Source: Streptomyces akebiae (GTDB taxonomy: Bacteria; Actinomycetota; Actinomycetes; Streptomycetales; Streptomycetaceae). Taken from it: a DNA stretch of 64,000 nucleotides. The stretch is from the NCBI RefSeq assembly GCF_019599145.1, contig NZ_CP080647.1, positions 3,844,001-3,908,000 of the forward strand. The letters are read 5' to 3'. Of this stretch, positions 38,204-47,924 are shown piece after piece. Position 1 is the first letter of the stretch. Every line of letters starts with the position of its first letter. Made by a program: the position numbers and the translations under genes. The notes beneath the pieces were generated by a model. It was given only the letters and a program-made list of their open reading frames with translations. It searched no databases and had not been told where the DNA came from.

Positions 38204-39595
38204 TCACGTGCAGCCCTTCTGCCCCGACGCCAGCGTCGCGCACGCCGTGGCCTCGCCCGCGTCCTTGACGGCGACCATCTGCGTGTAGGCGATGTTGTCC
38301 CCGGCGGCCTCGATGGCGGCGGTCTGCTTGGCCTTTCCGACCGCGACCTGGACCTCGTCGCCCTGGGTGGCGCCGGTGATGCGCGCCCAGGCGGCCTGGC
38401 AGGCCTTGCTGTAGCGGACCTCGACCCGGGTCGCGCCGATCGTGACCTCGTCGGTGGTCCGGACGAGGTTGCCGATGCACCCCATGGTCTCGGGGTCCTT
38501 GCCGTCGCAGGCCTTGCCGCTGCACTTCACGCCGGCCGGCAGGTCGGGGTTCGCGCCGATCGAGGTCGACGGTGAGGTCGGCGGCTTGTCCCCCGCCTGG
38601 TCCTTGCCGTCACCGTTGGTGAGGAGGAACGCCGCCGCGATCACGACGAGCGCGCCGACGGCTCCGGCGAGGAACATCGTCACGCGCCGCCTCGGCTGGG
38701 AGTCGCCGCCGTCGGGACGGCCGCCGCCGCTCGGAGGCGGCCCGAAGACACCGGCGGGACCTGCGGCGGCACCGGCGGCCTGGGCACCACCGGAACCCGA
38801 GGCGCCGGCCGGGATCCGGGACGACGCCGACGACGCCGACGACGCCGAGGCGGACCCTGAGGCAGCCCCGGACGAGACCGACGACCCTCGCCCTCCGACC
38901 AGGCCCGACGGCGAGGACGCCGAGGACGAGGAGGCCGACGGGGAGGGCGGGGACGACGACGGCGTGGCTCCCCAGCTGATGCGCGACGCGCCCCCGGCGA
39001 CCGCCCCGGCCCCGCCGATTCCGCCGTACGGCGACGCGGAGGAGGACACGGAGGGGGAGGAGGGAGCGGACGGCGACGAGGTGGACGGCGCGTTCGAACC
39101 CCCGTACGGCGAGCGCGGAACGCGGTCGCTCGGGGAGCGCGGCTGCGGCGGGACGGTCGGCGAGACGCCGGCCGGACCCGCCACGCCCGGAATCGCGGTG
39201 GCGCTGCGGCCCGCTCGGCCGTTCCCCCCTCCGCCCTTGACGGTGGACTGGCCCCCCGTCTCGCCGAGAGCCGCGCGGGCCTGCGAGATACGGATCGCTT
39301 CCATGGTCATGTCGTGGCGCATCTCCGAACGGCTCCAGGCACGCTCGGCCAGCTCCCACATGGTGGCCAGATGGACGGGATCGGTACCGGTCACCTCGGC
39401 CAACGCGACGATCGCGCCTTTCGGCGCGAGCAGTCTGCCGTTGAGATACCGCTCCCAGGACGTCTTGCTGTAGCCCGTGCGGTCGGCCACCGCTGCGATG
39501 CTCAGCCCACTGCGGTCGACGAGCCGGCGGAGCTGGCCCGCGAACTCCCTGACCTGTGGATCGAGTTCATCCGGCAAGGCCCTCCAACGAGGCAT
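38204..39595 (-). CDS. XRE-type HTH membrane protein with C-terminal DUF2690 domain
   Basis: The product has 463 residues from ATG 39595, with a purine-rich AGGGGAAG upstream. Residues 1-90 form a helix-turn-helix ('LSIAAVADRTGYSKTSWERYL'). Residues about 125-310 are a Ser/Ala/Gly/Pro linker. A TM follows ('MFLAGAVGALVVIAAAFLL', about 325-343), then an outer DUF2690 domain with four Cys ('KCSGKACDGKDPETMGC' and the pair after it). This inside-out layout suggests a membrane-bound sensor that binds DNA directly. A smaller relative lies at 40788. Confidence 0.85.
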   Translation of the reverse strand: MPRWRALPDELDPQVREFAGQLRRLVDRSGLSIAAVADRTGYSKTSWERYLNGRLLAPKGAIVALAEVTGTDPVHLATMWELAERAWSRSEMRHDMTMEAIRISQARAALGETGGQSTVKGGGGNGRAGRSATAIPGVAGPAGVSPTVPPQPRSPSDRVPRSPYGGSNAPSTSSPSAPSSPSVSSSASPYGGIGGAGAVAGGASRISWGATPSSSPPSPSASSSSASSPSGLVGGRGSSVSSGAASGSASASSASSASSRIPAGASGSGGAQAAGAAAGPAGVFGPPPSGGGRPDGGDSQPRRRVTMFLAGAVGALVVIAAAFLLTNGDGKDQAGDKPPTSPSTSIGANPDLPAGVKCSGKACDGKDPETMGCIGNLVRTTDEVTIGATRVEVRYSKACQAAWARITGATQGDEVQVAVGKAKQTAAIEAAGDNIAYTQMVAVKDAGEATACATLASGQKGCT

Positions 39596-40148
39596 TACTT
39601 CCCCCTCTTCCCCCCCGTACGTCTCTCCGTACGACCCGGGGCCCTCTCCGAAGCCCCGTTCTGGCCTACCCACTGGGATGCGCCCGGCAGGGATGCCAGT
39701 TCCGCGAAAAGGGGCGCGCAGGAGCATTTCGGACCTGCGCGTGCGCCGTCGCACGCCCCCCAACCGGTCTGTGGTCCAGTGTCCCACCGGCATCCCGGAT
39801 TTCCGGGCGGAATCGCAGGTCCAGACACGGGACGTCCCGGACCATCCCAAATGCCCACGTTAGCCCTGGTGTCGAGCGGGTCGGCCGCACATCCTCGAAC
39901 TTGTCAACACATCGACACAACGACCACACAGGCACAGTCACCCGAGTCGAACAGGGGCTCGTGCGCCTCGTACACACCGACGGGGAGCGTGTGCGTCAGT
40001 GAACGTCGACCGGCCGAACCGGCCGTCGGGCCGTCGGGCCGTCGGGCCGGCAGGTCGGCAGGCCGGCAGGCCGGCAGGTCAACGCGTCAGTGCGTCAGTG
40101 CGTTGACGCGTCAACGCTCAACAGGTCAACGGGGATCAGGGGGATCAC
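39596..40148. other. Divergent promoter region, with repeats at its right end
   Basis: This 553-bp gap separates the XRE/DUF2690 gene from a secreted protein gene. ORFs in it have random codon bias. Its right third holds the repeats described at 40019-40110. Confidence 0.5.
40019..40110. repeat. 8-bp tandem repeats upstream of the secreted protein gene
   Basis: CCGTCGGG occurs three times in a row and is followed by four copies of a CCGGCAGG-like unit, then GCGTCAGT twice and an inverted GCGTTGACGCGTCAACGC. The array ends about 38 bp before the ATG at 40149. Confidence 0.75.
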
Positions 40149-40682
40149 ATGCAACTCAAGGCCAGGCTGCTGCTCGCGGCCGTCGCCGTGACGGCCTCTG
40201 CCGGGCTCGCGCTCGGCACCGCCGCTCCGCTCGCCACGGCTGCCGAGCCGCACGTCGTCGACGGCTCCGGTGCCGCGTACAACGACTGGGGCGACGAGGG
40301 CACGCTGTCCGTCAACTCGCACTCCAAGAGCAACGCGACGCGGCTGTGGCAGAGCGTCCTGTACGCCGACGGCGCCAAGTGGAAGGACTCCAGCGGCAAT
40401 CTGCACACCTTCACCCAGTGGGACATCGACGGGATCTTCGGCTGGAAGACCCGCTCGGCGACCAAGTACTGGCAGGCACAGGAAGACCTGGAGGACGTCG
40501 ACGGGATCGTGGGCAAGGAGACCTTCGGTCAGGCCGACGGCTTCCTCGACGGGCCGTACGACGACGGCAAGGTGACGTACGCGGGCCTGTCGCACGAGGT
40601 GAACTTCAAGCGCCTCGACGGGGACTACTACGTCAGGATCGGCTCGAAGTGGAGGGTCGCCGCGTACGACTGGCGTGGCTGA
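40149..40682 (+). CDS. Secreted protein with peptidoglycan-binding-like fold
   Basis: The product has 177 residues. The signal peptide ends near 'APLATAAEPH'. The mature region contains 'WQSVLYADGAKW', 'FTQWDIDGIFGWKTRSATKYWQAQ' and 'DGIVGKETF', which match the PG_binding_1 pattern (V-D-G-x-x-G-x-x-T). A C-terminal half of about 60 residues may bind a ligand. It is likely an exported cell-wall-associated protein. It lies between two related XRE-type membrane regulators. Confidence 0.8.
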   Translation: MQLKARLLLAAVAVTASAGLALGTAAPLATAAEPHVVDGSGAAYNDWGDEGTLSVNSHSKSNATRLWQSVLYADGAKWKDSSGNLHTFTQWDIDGIFGWKTRSATKYWQAQEDLEDVDGIVGKETFGQADGFLDGPYDDGKVTYAGLSHEVNFKRLDGDYYVRIGSKWRVAAYDWRG

Positions 40683-40779
40683 GGGGCCGGTCGGCAACGG
40701 CCGGTGACGGCGCGTCCCGGCGGCTCGCGCGGGCGCCCCGACCGCCGATGACCGCCGATGACCGCCGATGGGGGCCGAT

Positions 40780-40809
40780 GGGGGCCGTCACGACAGGGTG
40801 ACGGCCCCC
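40780..40809. terminator. Bidirectional terminator
   Basis: A 12-bp perfect stem GGGGGCCGTCAC / GTGACGGCCCCC with a 6-nt loop overlaps the last codons of the minus-strand gene ending at 40788. Three tandem ACCGCCGATG units lie just before it. Confidence 0.8.
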
Positions 40810-41291
40810 ATCAGCGCGGCGGCGACGAGGATCAGGGTGATCAGGACGGCGAGGGCGGCGTACAGGGCGACGCGTCCGGGCGGACGAGGGGCCGGCTCGT
40901 CGGCGGGGGTGTCCCACCAGGGGAGCGTGGGGTCGTCCTCGTACACCTCCGCGGCGTTCTCCGCCCGCTCCCCCGCCGCTCCGGGGTCGGACGGCTGGGA
41001 CGGCGGGACCGTCTGGGGGGCCGGGCGCGGCCAGGCCCGCAGGGCCAGTTCCCGGAGCGCCCCGAACCGTTCGGCGTCCTCCCCGGCGACCCGGCACAGG
41101 GCCACGACCGCCTGCCGGGGCGGGGGCTGCGTGCCGTTGAGGTACCGCTGCCAGGAGGACTTGCTGTACGCGGTGCGCGCGCCGAGCGCGACGAGGCTCA
41201 GTCCCGTGCGGTCCTTCAGCAGGCGTAGCTGCTCGACGAAATGCTGTACCTCCGGGGGGAGTTCGTCCGGCAGCGGCTGCCAGGCGCTCAT
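40788..41291 (-). CDS. XRE-type HTH protein with C-terminal transmembrane anchor
   Basis: The product has 167 residues. ATG 41291 has GGAGG 7 nt upstream. The N-terminal 75 residues are close to the HTH of the gene at 38204: 'PLPDELPPEVQHFVEQLR', then 'YSKSSWQRYLNG'. The end has one TM ('LYAALAVLITLILVAAALM') with almost nothing outside, so the DUF2690 part of its relative is missing. Probably a membrane-tethered DNA-binding protein. Confidence 0.85.
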   Translation of the reverse strand: MSAWQPLPDELPPEVQHFVEQLRLLKDRTGLSLVALGARTAYSKSSWQRYLNGTQPPPRQAVVALCRVAGEDAERFGALRELALRAWPRPAPQTVPPSQPSDPGAAGERAENAAEVYEDDPTLPWWDTPADEPAPRPPGRVALYAALAVLITLILVAAALMGAVTLS

Positions 41292-41713
41292 CGGGCTGCC
41301 TCCTCGGCTCAAGGGCGGGTCTGAGCAGGTGACGACGGTCGCGGGTGCACCGGTTCCCACCAGTACGGGCGTCGGAGCTGTGGCGTTCGAACAGTGCGCC
41401 GGGGTGTCCCGGAGTGGTGTGGAGTGACGTGGGTGGCCTGGTGAGGCGAAGCGAAGAGCATGACGAGGGGCGCGTGACATCGGCCCCGCGCGCCGGTGAT
41501 GTCATGCCGGGATGACGTCCGGGTGCCGTCGCCGTGGCCCGATGCGGACACCTTGGCGGAATGGTCACTTCCGTGCCACAGCGGCCTGACAGGTGTTGAA
41601 CAGGGCGTTCGCCGTGCAGGAACGTGGAACGCGACGGCGGTCCGTCCTTACTCGGGGGAGGGGACGGACCGCCGTCGCACTCTGTCGGTGGCGGGGGGCG
41701 AGGCGGGACGGCC
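41292..41713. other. Gap upstream of the small XRE gene
   Basis: No gene is seen in this 422-bp region. It contains the long terminator at 41631-41678 and, nearer 41291, the promoter region of the XRE gene. Confidence 0.5.
41631..41678 (-). terminator. Terminator of the folD-DUF3017 operon
   Basis: A 17-bp perfect stem GCGACGGCGGTCCGTCC / GGACGGACCGCCGTCGC around a 14-nt loop lies 36 bp after the stop at 41714. Confidence 0.85.
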
Positions 41714-42619
41714 TCAGCCCGCCTCCTCGTCGCCCACCGTGAAGTGCAGCGTGTCCTTGAGGAACGGGATCTCCAGCAACGGCCTGGGCTGGGCCATCAG
41801 CGCGAGCAGCACGATGGTGGTGCCGAGCACGATGTACGTGGCCATGTCGGTGAAACGGGAGCGGACGGCGAGCATGCCGACGTCCCGGACGGCCCAGCGC
41901 AGCGCGGCGCCGGCGAGCAGCGCGACGCCGATCAGGATGGTGCCGACCCGGAACGCGTCCAGCGCGGTGAGCAGCAGCCCGAGGCCCACGGTGCTCAGCA
42001 CGGCGAGGATCGGCCACTGCCGGACGGGGGCGGGCGCCTCACGCGGCGCGGCGCGGCCACCGCCCTCGGGCCGGGCGGTGTCCTTGGTGAACATCGGGAA
42101 CCGCCGGGTACCGCGCACGGGCTTCCCGTCGGCATCGGGCACGCTGATGTGATCCCGCACCTCGATCTCGTCAGCGGCTCCGCCCGGCTCGCCGGCACCG
42201 TCAGCCTCGGCCGGCTTGTCCGCGTCGGCCGGCTTGTCCGCGTCGGCCGGCTTGTCCGCGTCGGTCGCCTTGGCCGCGTCGGCCGCTTCCGGGGCGCCGG
42301 CAGCCTCGGCCGGCTTGTTCGCCTCAGCCGACCCGTCCGACTCCACAACGCCGTCAGCCTCGGTGGCCTCGGCCGCCCCCTCCGCCGCAGCCGACCCGGC
42401 GGTTTCAGCGGTCCCAGCGGTCCCAGTCGTCCTCGACATCTGTGCCCTCTCCGACGTCGCCGCCCCGTCGTTCGTGCCCGGCCGCTCCGGCGCGGCGGCT
42501 TCGCGCGGTGTCTTCCCGGGCCCGCCACCGGCCGACGCCCCGAGCCGTTCGGCCCGGTCGGGGGCCCTCGGCGGCCCCGGCGGTTCCGATGTCCCCTCGG
42601 CCCTGCCGTCAGCCGACAC
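41714..42619 (-). CDS. DUF3017 membrane protein
   Basis: The product has 301 residues from GTG 42619, which overlaps the folD stop by 11 nt. The N-terminal about 180 residues are Ala/Asp/Glu/Pro-rich and disordered. They include a tandem 'ADKPAD' repeat encoded by 18-bp units near 42205-42262. The C-terminal DUF3017 domain has three TM segments ('[19 protein letters not shown]', '[17 protein letters not shown]', '[18 protein letters not shown]'). Its place after folD is conserved in Streptomyces; the function is unknown. Confidence 0.9.
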   Translation of the reverse strand: MSADGRAEGTSEPPGPPRAPDRAERLGASAGGGPGKTPREAAAPERPGTNDGAATSERAQMSRTTGTAGTAETAGSAAAEGAAEATEADGVVESDGSAEANKPAEAAGAPEAADAAKATDADKPADADKPADADKPAEADGAGEPGGAADEIEVRDHISVPDADGKPVRGTRRFPMFTKDTARPEGGGRAAPREAPAPVRQWPILAVLSTVGLGLLLTALDAFRVGTILIGVALLAGAALRWAVRDVGMLAVRSRFTDMATYIVLGTTIVLLALMAQPRPLLEIPFLKDTLHFTVGDEEAG

Positions 42620-43463
42620 TGCGCTCCGCCGCCTCGACCACATTGACGAGCAACTGGGCGCGGGTCATGGGCCCGACACCCCCGGGGTTGGGGGAGATCC
42701 AGCCGGCGACCTCGGCGACGCCGGGGTGGACGTCCCCGACGATCTTGCCCTCGGCGGAGCGGGAGACACCGACGTCGAGGACGGCGGCGCCCGGCTTCAC
42801 GTCCTCGGGCCGGACGAGGTGGGCCGAGCCGGCCGCCGCGACGATGATGTCGGCGCGCTTGAGGTGCGCGGCCAGGTCACGCGTGCCGGTGTGGCACTGC
42901 GTCACCGTCGCGTTCTCGCTGCGCCGGGTCAGGAGCAGCGGCATCGGGCGGCCGATGGTGACACCGCGCCCGACGACCACGACCTCGGCGCCCTTGATCT
43001 CGACGCCGTACTGACGGAGCAGGGTGAGGACACCGTTCGGGGTGCAGGGCAGCGGCGCGGGCTCGTTCAGGACGAGGCGCCCGAGGTTCATCGGGTGCAG
43101 GCCGTCAGCGTCCTTGTCGGGGTCCATCAGTTCGAGGATGCGGTTCTCGTCGATGCCCTTGGGAAGCGGCAGCTGCACGATGTATCCGGTGCACGCGGGG
43201 TCCTCGTTGAGTTCCCGCACCGCCGCCTCGATCTCCTCCTGCGTGGCGGTCGCGGGCAGTTCACGCTGGATGGAGGCGATGCCGACCTGCGCACAGTCGC
43301 GGTGCTTGCCCGCCACGTACTTCTGGCTGCCGGGGTCGTCCCCGACCAGGATCGTGCCGAGTCCGGGCGTGACGCCCTTCTCCTTCAGCACCGCCACGCG
43401 GGTGGTCAGATCGGACTTGATCGCGGCTGCGGTGGCCTTGCCATCGAGAATCTGGGCGCTCAT
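42609..43463 (-). CDS. folD: Methylene-THF dehydrogenase / methenyl-THF cyclohydrolase
   Basis: The product has 284 residues from ATG 43463. It converts 5,10-methylene-THF to 10-formyl-THF, needed by PurN and PurH in the same window. Landmarks: '[20 protein letters not shown]' with the catalytic Lys, '[10 protein letters not shown]', 'DVDG'-type 'KDADGLHP', the nucleotide loop '[12 protein letters not shown]' and the end motif 'PGGVGPMT'. The leader has a hairpin (GTGACCGG...CCGGTCAT) but no ZTP aptamer. Confidence 0.97.
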   Translation of the reverse strand: MSAQILDGKATAAAIKSDLTTRVAVLKEKGVTPGLGTILVGDDPGSQKYVAGKHRDCAQVGIASIQRELPATATQEEIEAAVRELNEDPACTGYIVQLPLPKGIDENRILELMDPDKDADGLHPMNLGRLVLNEPAPLPCTPNGVLTLLRQYGVEIKGAEVVVVGRGVTIGRPMPLLLTRRSENATVTQCHTGTRDLAAHLKRADIIVAAAGSAHLVRPEDVKPGAAVLDVGVSRSAEGKIVGDVHPGVAEVAGWISPNPGGVGPMTRAQLLVNVVEAAERSVG

Positions 43464-43746
43464 GGCCCCAATCTTCGCGGATGACCGGCGCCGGGTTCCA
43501 ATCCGGTCACCAGGCGGACGCCTTCCGACCCGCGGCGAGGCGGATCGTCGTCCGTGTCGGACAAGATCGGACGTGTTGCACTTGCACAACACCCGGTGAT
43601 TCTCCCTGGACATCCGGGCGGGCATATAAAACGATTGGGACACAGTGCCGCGGGCACTGCCGGGGGGCGTGACCACTTCACAGCGCAGGGCATTCCTCCG
43701 AACCGTGCCGCGCGTCCCCGCACCAGGCAACGGAGGAAACCCCGAC

Positions 43747-44325
43747 ATGAGCTTCGGCGACCCGAACAACCCGTACGGCCAGCCCCAGCAGCAGCCGCCC
43801 GCCCAGGGTTACGGCTACCCGCAGCAGAACCAGCCCCAGCAGCCGGGGTACGGCTACCCGGCCGCCCCGCCGGTCTCCCAGGGCTACGGCGGCTACCCGG
43901 GCGCGCCCGAGACCATGCCCAGCACGGTGAACGCGGCCCGCATCATGCTCTGGGTCATCGTCGGCCTCCAGGTCGTCGGCGTGCTGCTGTACGGCATCGG
44001 CGCGATCGGTGTGGCGGCGGCCAGCGACAGCACCGAGGACCCGGCTCTCGCGGAGGCGCTGGGGAACATCCCCACCGGCCAGATGGTGGCGATCGCCGTC
44101 TTCGCGGTGGCCTGGCTCGTCTACGCGATCATGCTGGCCGTGAAGTTCAAGTCCGGCGGCAGCGGCGTACGCGTCGCCGCGCTGGTCTTCGGCATCATCA
44201 CGGCCGTCCTGGGCATCTTCCCGTTCTTCCTGATCGGTCTGGTCCACCTGGTGCTGGGCATCCTGATAGCCGTCTTCGTCGGCAACGCGGCAGGCAAGGC
44301 GTGGTTCAACCGCCCGCGCTACTGA
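43747..44325 (+). CDS. Membrane protein with Pro/Gln/Tyr-rich N-terminus
   Basis: The product has 192 residues from ATG 43747, with GGAGGAAA 8 nt upstream. The first about 58 residues are GYGYPQQ-like repeats. Four hydrophobic segments follow (about 66-90, 115-135, 145-165, 168-185). It belongs to a large class of streptomycete membrane proteins with such cytoplasmic tails. The function is unknown. It diverges from folD. Confidence 0.8.
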   Translation: MSFGDPNNPYGQPQQQPPAQGYGYPQQNQPQQPGYGYPAAPPVSQGYGGYPGAPETMPSTVNAARIMLWVIVGLQVVGVLLYGIGAIGVAAASDSTEDPALAEALGNIPTGQMVAIAVFAVAWLVYAIMLAVKFKSGGSGVRVAALVFGIITAVLGIFPFFLIGLVHLVLGILIAVFVGNAAGKAWFNRPRY

Positions 44326-44340
44326 GCCGCCGAGCACAGC

Positions 44341-44376
44341 GAAGGGCCGTACCCCGCAGGAGGGGCACGGCCCTTC
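44341..44376. terminator. Bidirectional terminator
   Basis: The 10-bp stem GAAGGGCCGT / ACGGCCCTTC around a 16-nt loop lies between converging genes, 15 bp and 7 bp from their stops. Confidence 0.8.
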
Positions 44377-44383
44377 GGCGCGT

Positions 44384-44743
44384 TCACGCCAGACAGGCGC
44401 CGGGCCCCGGCCGGGGCCCCACGGTGTTCACGGAGCTGTCCCAGGTCTGCGTCCCGCCCGGCGGGAGTCCATAGCTGAGACCACCGGTCACGCAGTAGGT
44501 GACCCGGGTCATGTTGGTTACCTCGGTGACTCGCAGAGCCGGGTTGAACGTGGCCCGCTCGCCCTCCTTCACCAGGACCGGCTGGGTGCCCAGCAGCGGC
44601 TGGAGACACACGTACCCGGTCGGGCAGAGCACCACGGCCTCGTCCTCGGCGGCCGCCGCGCCGCCGACCCCCGTACCGAGCGCCATCGCGAGCACCGCCC
44701 CGAGGGAGACGACCCGGCGTAGCCGACTCGACCTGTTCCGCAT
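44384..44743 (-). CDS. Small secreted Cys-containing protein
   Basis: The product has 119 residues. ATG 44743 follows AGGGGGTCAGTC. A signal peptide ends near 'GGAAAAEDEA'. The mature part of about 80 residues has four Cys ('VLCPTGYVCLQPLLG', 'VTYCVTGG' and the final 'GACLA'), likely two disulfides. The opening C-P-x-G-x-V-C-L recalls peptidase inhibitor family I36, but the match is weak. Confidence 0.7.
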   Translation of the reverse strand: MRNRSSRLRRVVSLGAVLAMALGTGVGGAAAAEDEAVVLCPTGYVCLQPLLGTQPVLVKEGERATFNPALRVTEVTNMTRVTYCVTGGLSYGLPPGGTQTWDSSVNTVGPRPGPGACLA

Positions 44744-44998
44744 GACTGACCCCCTGAGTCCCGAGCGATTGGGCCGGCCCCTCGACCCTCGCAGCGGAAC
44801 GCCCGCCTCTGCACCGGGGTATCGGCCATTCCGCGTGGCGCTGCCGCAGGTGCAACGAGAGGGCTGACTTCTTTGAACAGCCATGACCCTCTATGACTCG
44901 TTCTCCTTCGGAAACGTCGTAGACGCCGGACCTGTGATGCTTCCCTCCCCGGCCCGTACCCTGACGCGTCCATGCCTGCCTCGGGGGAGGAACCAGTC

Positions 44999-45575
44999 AT
45001 GCACAGCACCATCGTCGTGACCGCGGACGGAGTGCGTCCGGGCGAACAGATCCGACTCGCGCCCGGCGAGTCCCTGCCCTTCGGCCGTACGGAACGGCCG
45101 GGCACCCCGCACCTCCGTACCGGTGCCGAAGGGGTATCGCGTCGGCGCCCGGGAGATCCGTGAGCCGCTTGGCTCCGGGGCCTTCGGCACGGTGTACGCC
45201 GCGAGGCGCACGGAACCGGTCGAGGGACTGCCCGCCGAGGCCGCCCTGAAGTTCCACCCCACCAGCACCCGTACTCCGCGCCAACTGCGTCGCCTCCAGG
45301 AACTCGCCGAGCACGAGAAGGAGTTGCTGCTCCGGCTGCGCCGTCCGCGCCTCATCCGCATGTACGAGACGCTCACCGTGGACGACCCGTCGGACCCGCT
45401 GCTCGACGGCGCCTCCGTCCTCGTACTGGAACGCGCCGAGGGCTCCCTCGACCAGTTCATCGACCAACTGGCCGCACGGGCACGGGGACAGCGTGCCCCG
45501 CACACCGCGTCGTCCCTGCTCCGCCGGGTCGAGACGGCGGCCGCCACCTGGGGGGCGCTGCGCGGCACGACATAG
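44999..45575 (+). pseudogene. Truncated FHA/protein kinase gene
   Basis: A strong GGGGGAGGAA site precedes ATG 44999, which opens a 54-codon frame resembling the start of an FHA-like domain ('PGEQIRLAPGESLPFGR') and ends at 45163. Overlapping it in another frame from about 45123 is the N-lobe of a Ser/Thr kinase: glycine loop 'LGSGAFGTVYAAR', Lys in 'AALKFHP', and 'LIRMYETLTVDDPSDP'. The frame stops at 45575 without an HRD or DFG motif. So the kinase has lost its C-lobe and the two halves are out of frame: a decayed gene. A natural short protein from 45123 is possible but would be catalytically dead. Confidence 0.6.
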
Positions 45576-45603
45576 CGAGCGGCCCACTGCTGACGCGTAC
45601 GAC

Positions 45604-45636
45604 GCGGGGCCCGTCGGTATGTCCGACGGGCCCCGC
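45604..45636 (-). terminator. Terminator of purN-purH
   Basis: A 14-bp perfect stem GCGGGGCCCGTCGG / CCGACGGGCCCCGC with loop TATGT lies about 90 bp past the purH stop. Confidence 0.8.
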
Positions 45637-45654
45637 GCCCCGCACTCTCGACGA

Positions 45655-45719
45655 GCGGCTCAACCGAGTGGCTCAACCGAGCGGCTCGGTGGAGCGGCTC
45701 GGTTGAGCGGCTCCGCCAG
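45655..45719. repeat. Five 13-bp tandem units after purH
   Basis: The units are GCGGCTCAACCGA, GTGGCTCAACCGA, GCGGCTCGGTGGA, GCGGCTCGGTTGA and GCGGCTCCGCCAG. Because the second half of the unit is partly self-complementary between copies, units 2 and 4 can also form a GCTCAACCGAGC / GCTCGGTTGAGC hairpin. Confidence 0.85.
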
Positions 45720-45724
45720 GCCGC

Positions 45725-47287
45725 TCAGTGGAAGAAGTGCCGCGTCCCCGTGAAGTACATCGTGATGCCGGCCTTCTGCGCGGCCTCGACGACCAGCTCG
45801 TCACGCACCGAACCGCCGGGCTGGACGATGGCCTTGACGCCTGCCGCAGCCAGGACGTCGATGTTGTCCGGGAAGGGGAAGAAGGCGTCGGAGGCGACGT
45901 ACGAGCCCCGCGCGCGCTCGGCACCGGCCCGCTCCACCGCCAGCTTGCAGGAGTCCACGCGGTTGACCTGTCCCATGCCGACGCCCACCGACGCGCCGTC
46001 CTTGGCGAGCAGGATGGCGTTGGACTTCACCGCGCGGCAGGCCTTCCAGGCGAACGCCAGCTCGGCCAGCTCGTCGGCGGAGAGGGCGTCACCGGTGGCG
46101 AGGGTCCAGTTCGCCGGGTCGTCCCCGTCGGCCTGGAGACGGTCGGTCACCTGGAGCAGCGCACCGCCGTCGACGGGCTTGAGCTCCACCGGCGCGGCGG
46201 GCGCGCCCGGCGCCTTGAGCACCCGGATGTTCTTCTTCTTGGCGAGGGCCTCCAGGGCCCCCTCCTCGTAGTCGGGCGCGACGATGACCTCGGTGAAGAT
46301 CTCCGCGACCTGCTCCGCCATCTCCTTGCTGACCGGCCGGTTGACGGCGATCACACCGCCGAACGCGGACAGCGGGTCACAGGCGTGCGCCTTGCGGTGG
46401 GCCTCGGCGACATCGGCACCGACCGCGATACCGCACGGGTTGGCGTGCTTGATGATCGCGACGGCCGGCTCGTCGTGGTCGTACGCGGCACGGCGCGCGG
46501 CGTCCGTGTCGGTGTAGTTGTTGTACGACATCTCCTTGCCGTGCAGCTGCTCGGCCTCGGCGAGACCGCCGGTCCCGGAGACGTACAGCGCGGCGGGCTG
46601 GTGCGGGTTCTCGCCGTAGCGCAGGGTGTGCGCGCGCTCCCAGGTGGCCCCGAGGAAGTCGGGGAACTGCGAGTCGTCGGCGGGCGCGTAGGACGACGCG
46701 AACCAGGAGGCCACGGCCACGTCGTACGCGGCCGTGTGCTGGAAGGCCTCGGCCGCGAGCCGCTTGCGGGTGGTGAGGTCGAACCCGCCGTCCTTGACCG
46801 CCACGAGGACGTCCGCGTAGCGGGCGGGGCTGGTGACGACCGCGACGGAGGGGTGGTTCTTGGCGGCGGCGCGGACCATCGAGGGGCCGCCGATGTCGAT
46901 CTGCTCGACGCACTCGTCGGGGGTGGCGCCGGAGGCGACGGTCTCCCGGAACGGGTAGAGGTTCACGACGACGAGGTCGAAGGGCTCGACCCCCAGCTCG
47001 GCGAGCTGGCGCTGGTGGTCCTCCAGCCGGAGGTCGGCGAGGATGCCCGCGTGGACCTTGGGGTGCAGGGTCTTGACCCGGCCGTCCAGGCACTCGGGGA
47101 AGCCGGTGAGCTCCTCGACCTTGGTGACGGGGACGCCGGCTGCGGCGATCTTCGCGGCCGTGGAGCCGGTGGAGACGAGCTCGACACCGGCCTCGTGCAG
47201 CCCGCGCGCGAGCTCCTCGAGCCCGGTCTTGTCGTAGACGCTGACGAGCGCCCGGCGAAGGGGCCGCTTGTTGATGTCGGCGGTCAC
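45725..47287 (-). CDS. purH: Bifunctional AICAR transformylase / IMP cyclohydrolase
   Basis: The product has 520 residues from GTG 47287, overlapping the purN stop as GTGA. The N-terminal cyclohydrolase domain has '[20 protein letters not shown]' and 'STGSTAAKI'. The transformylase domain has '[14 protein letters not shown]', '[10 protein letters not shown]' with '[13 protein letters not shown]', and the end '[13 protein letters not shown]'. It performs the last two steps of IMP synthesis and uses 10-formyl-THF. Its substrate AICAR (ZMP) is the ligand class of the riboswitch on glyA. Confidence 0.97.
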   Translation of the reverse strand: MTADINKRPLRRALVSVYDKTGLEELARGLHEAGVELVSTGSTAAKIAAAGVPVTKVEELTGFPECLDGRVKTLHPKVHAGILADLRLEDHQRQLAELGVEPFDLVVVNLYPFRETVASGATPDECVEQIDIGGPSMVRAAAKNHPSVAVVTSPARYADVLVAVKDGGFDLTTRKRLAAEAFQHTAAYDVAVASWFASSYAPADDSQFPDFLGATWERAHTLRYGENPHQPAALYVSGTGGLAEAEQLHGKEMSYNNYTDTDAARRAAYDHDEPAVAIIKHANPCGIAVGADVAEAHRKAHACDPLSAFGGVIAVNRPVSKEMAEQVAEIFTEVIVAPDYEEGALEALAKKKNIRVLKAPGAPAAPVELKPVDGGALLQVTDRLQADGDDPANWTLATGDALSADELAELAFAWKACRAVKSNAILLAKDGASVGVGMGQVNRVDSCKLAVERAGAERARGSYVASDAFFPFPDNIDVLAAAGVKAIVQPGGSVRDELVVEAAQKAGITMYFTGTRHFFH

Positions 47288-47913
47288 TGAATAACTACCT
47301 TTCGTCCCTCAATGCGATAGCCGTTGCGGGCGAGCCGCCCCACGACATCGACGAGCAGCCTTCGCTCGACTTCCTTGATGCGCTCGTGCAGAGCACTCTC
47401 GTCGTCCTCGTCCCGGACCTCCACCACGCCCTGCGCGATGATCGGTCCGGTGTCGACGCCGTCGTCGACGAAGTGGACGGTGCAGCCGGTGACCCGGGCG
47501 CCGTAGGCGAGCGCGTCCCGCACTCCGTGAGCCCCCGGGAAACTGGGAAGGAGAGCCGGGTGCGTGTTGACGAACCGACCGCCGAACCGCGCCAGGAACT
47601 CCTTCCCCACGATCTTCATGAACCCGGCGGAGACGACGAGATCGGGCTCGTACGCGGCGACGGCCTCGGCGAGCGCCGCGTCCCACTCGTCACGCGTCGC
47701 GTGGTCCTTGACCCGGCAGACGAAGGTCGGCAGCCCGGCGCGCTCGGCGCGGGCGAGTCCCTCGATTCCGCCGCGGTCGGCTCCGACGGCCACGATCTCG
47801 GCGCCGTAGGCCTCGACGCCGGTCGTCGCGATGGCGTCCAGCAGCGCCTGGAGGTTGGTGCCGGATCCGGAGACCAGCACGACGAGGCGCTTGGCCACGG
47901 GCTTGGCGGCCAC
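47284..47913 (-). CDS. purN: Phosphoribosylglycinamide formyltransferase
   Basis: The product has 209 residues from GTG 47913; AAAGGG is the likely ribosome site. The formyl-THF-dependent GAR transformylase shows '[19 protein letters not shown]', '[16 protein letters not shown]' and '[16 protein letters not shown]' (catalytic Asn, His and Asp). It is the first gene of purN-purH. An in-frame extension to 48039 would only translate a tandem repeat. Six 9-bp repeats lie in its leader. Confidence 0.96.
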   Translation of the reverse strand: MAAKPVAKRLVVLVSGSGTNLQALLDAIATTGVEAYGAEIVAVGADRGGIEGLARAERAGLPTFVCRVKDHATRDEWDAALAEAVAAYEPDLVVSAGFMKIVGKEFLARFGGRFVNTHPALLPSFPGAHGVRDALAYGARVTGCTVHFVDDGVDTGPIIAQGVVEVRDEDDESALHERIKEVERRLLVDVVGRLARNGYRIEGRKVVIQ

Positions 47914-47924
47914 GGTGGGGCCCT

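Noticed and set aside
42609..43640. Possible ZTP riboswitch upstream of folD, and upstream of purN
   Set aside because: The conserved GGGTCGTGACTGG and CGCCTGGGC blocks are absent in both leaders; folD has only a simple hairpin.
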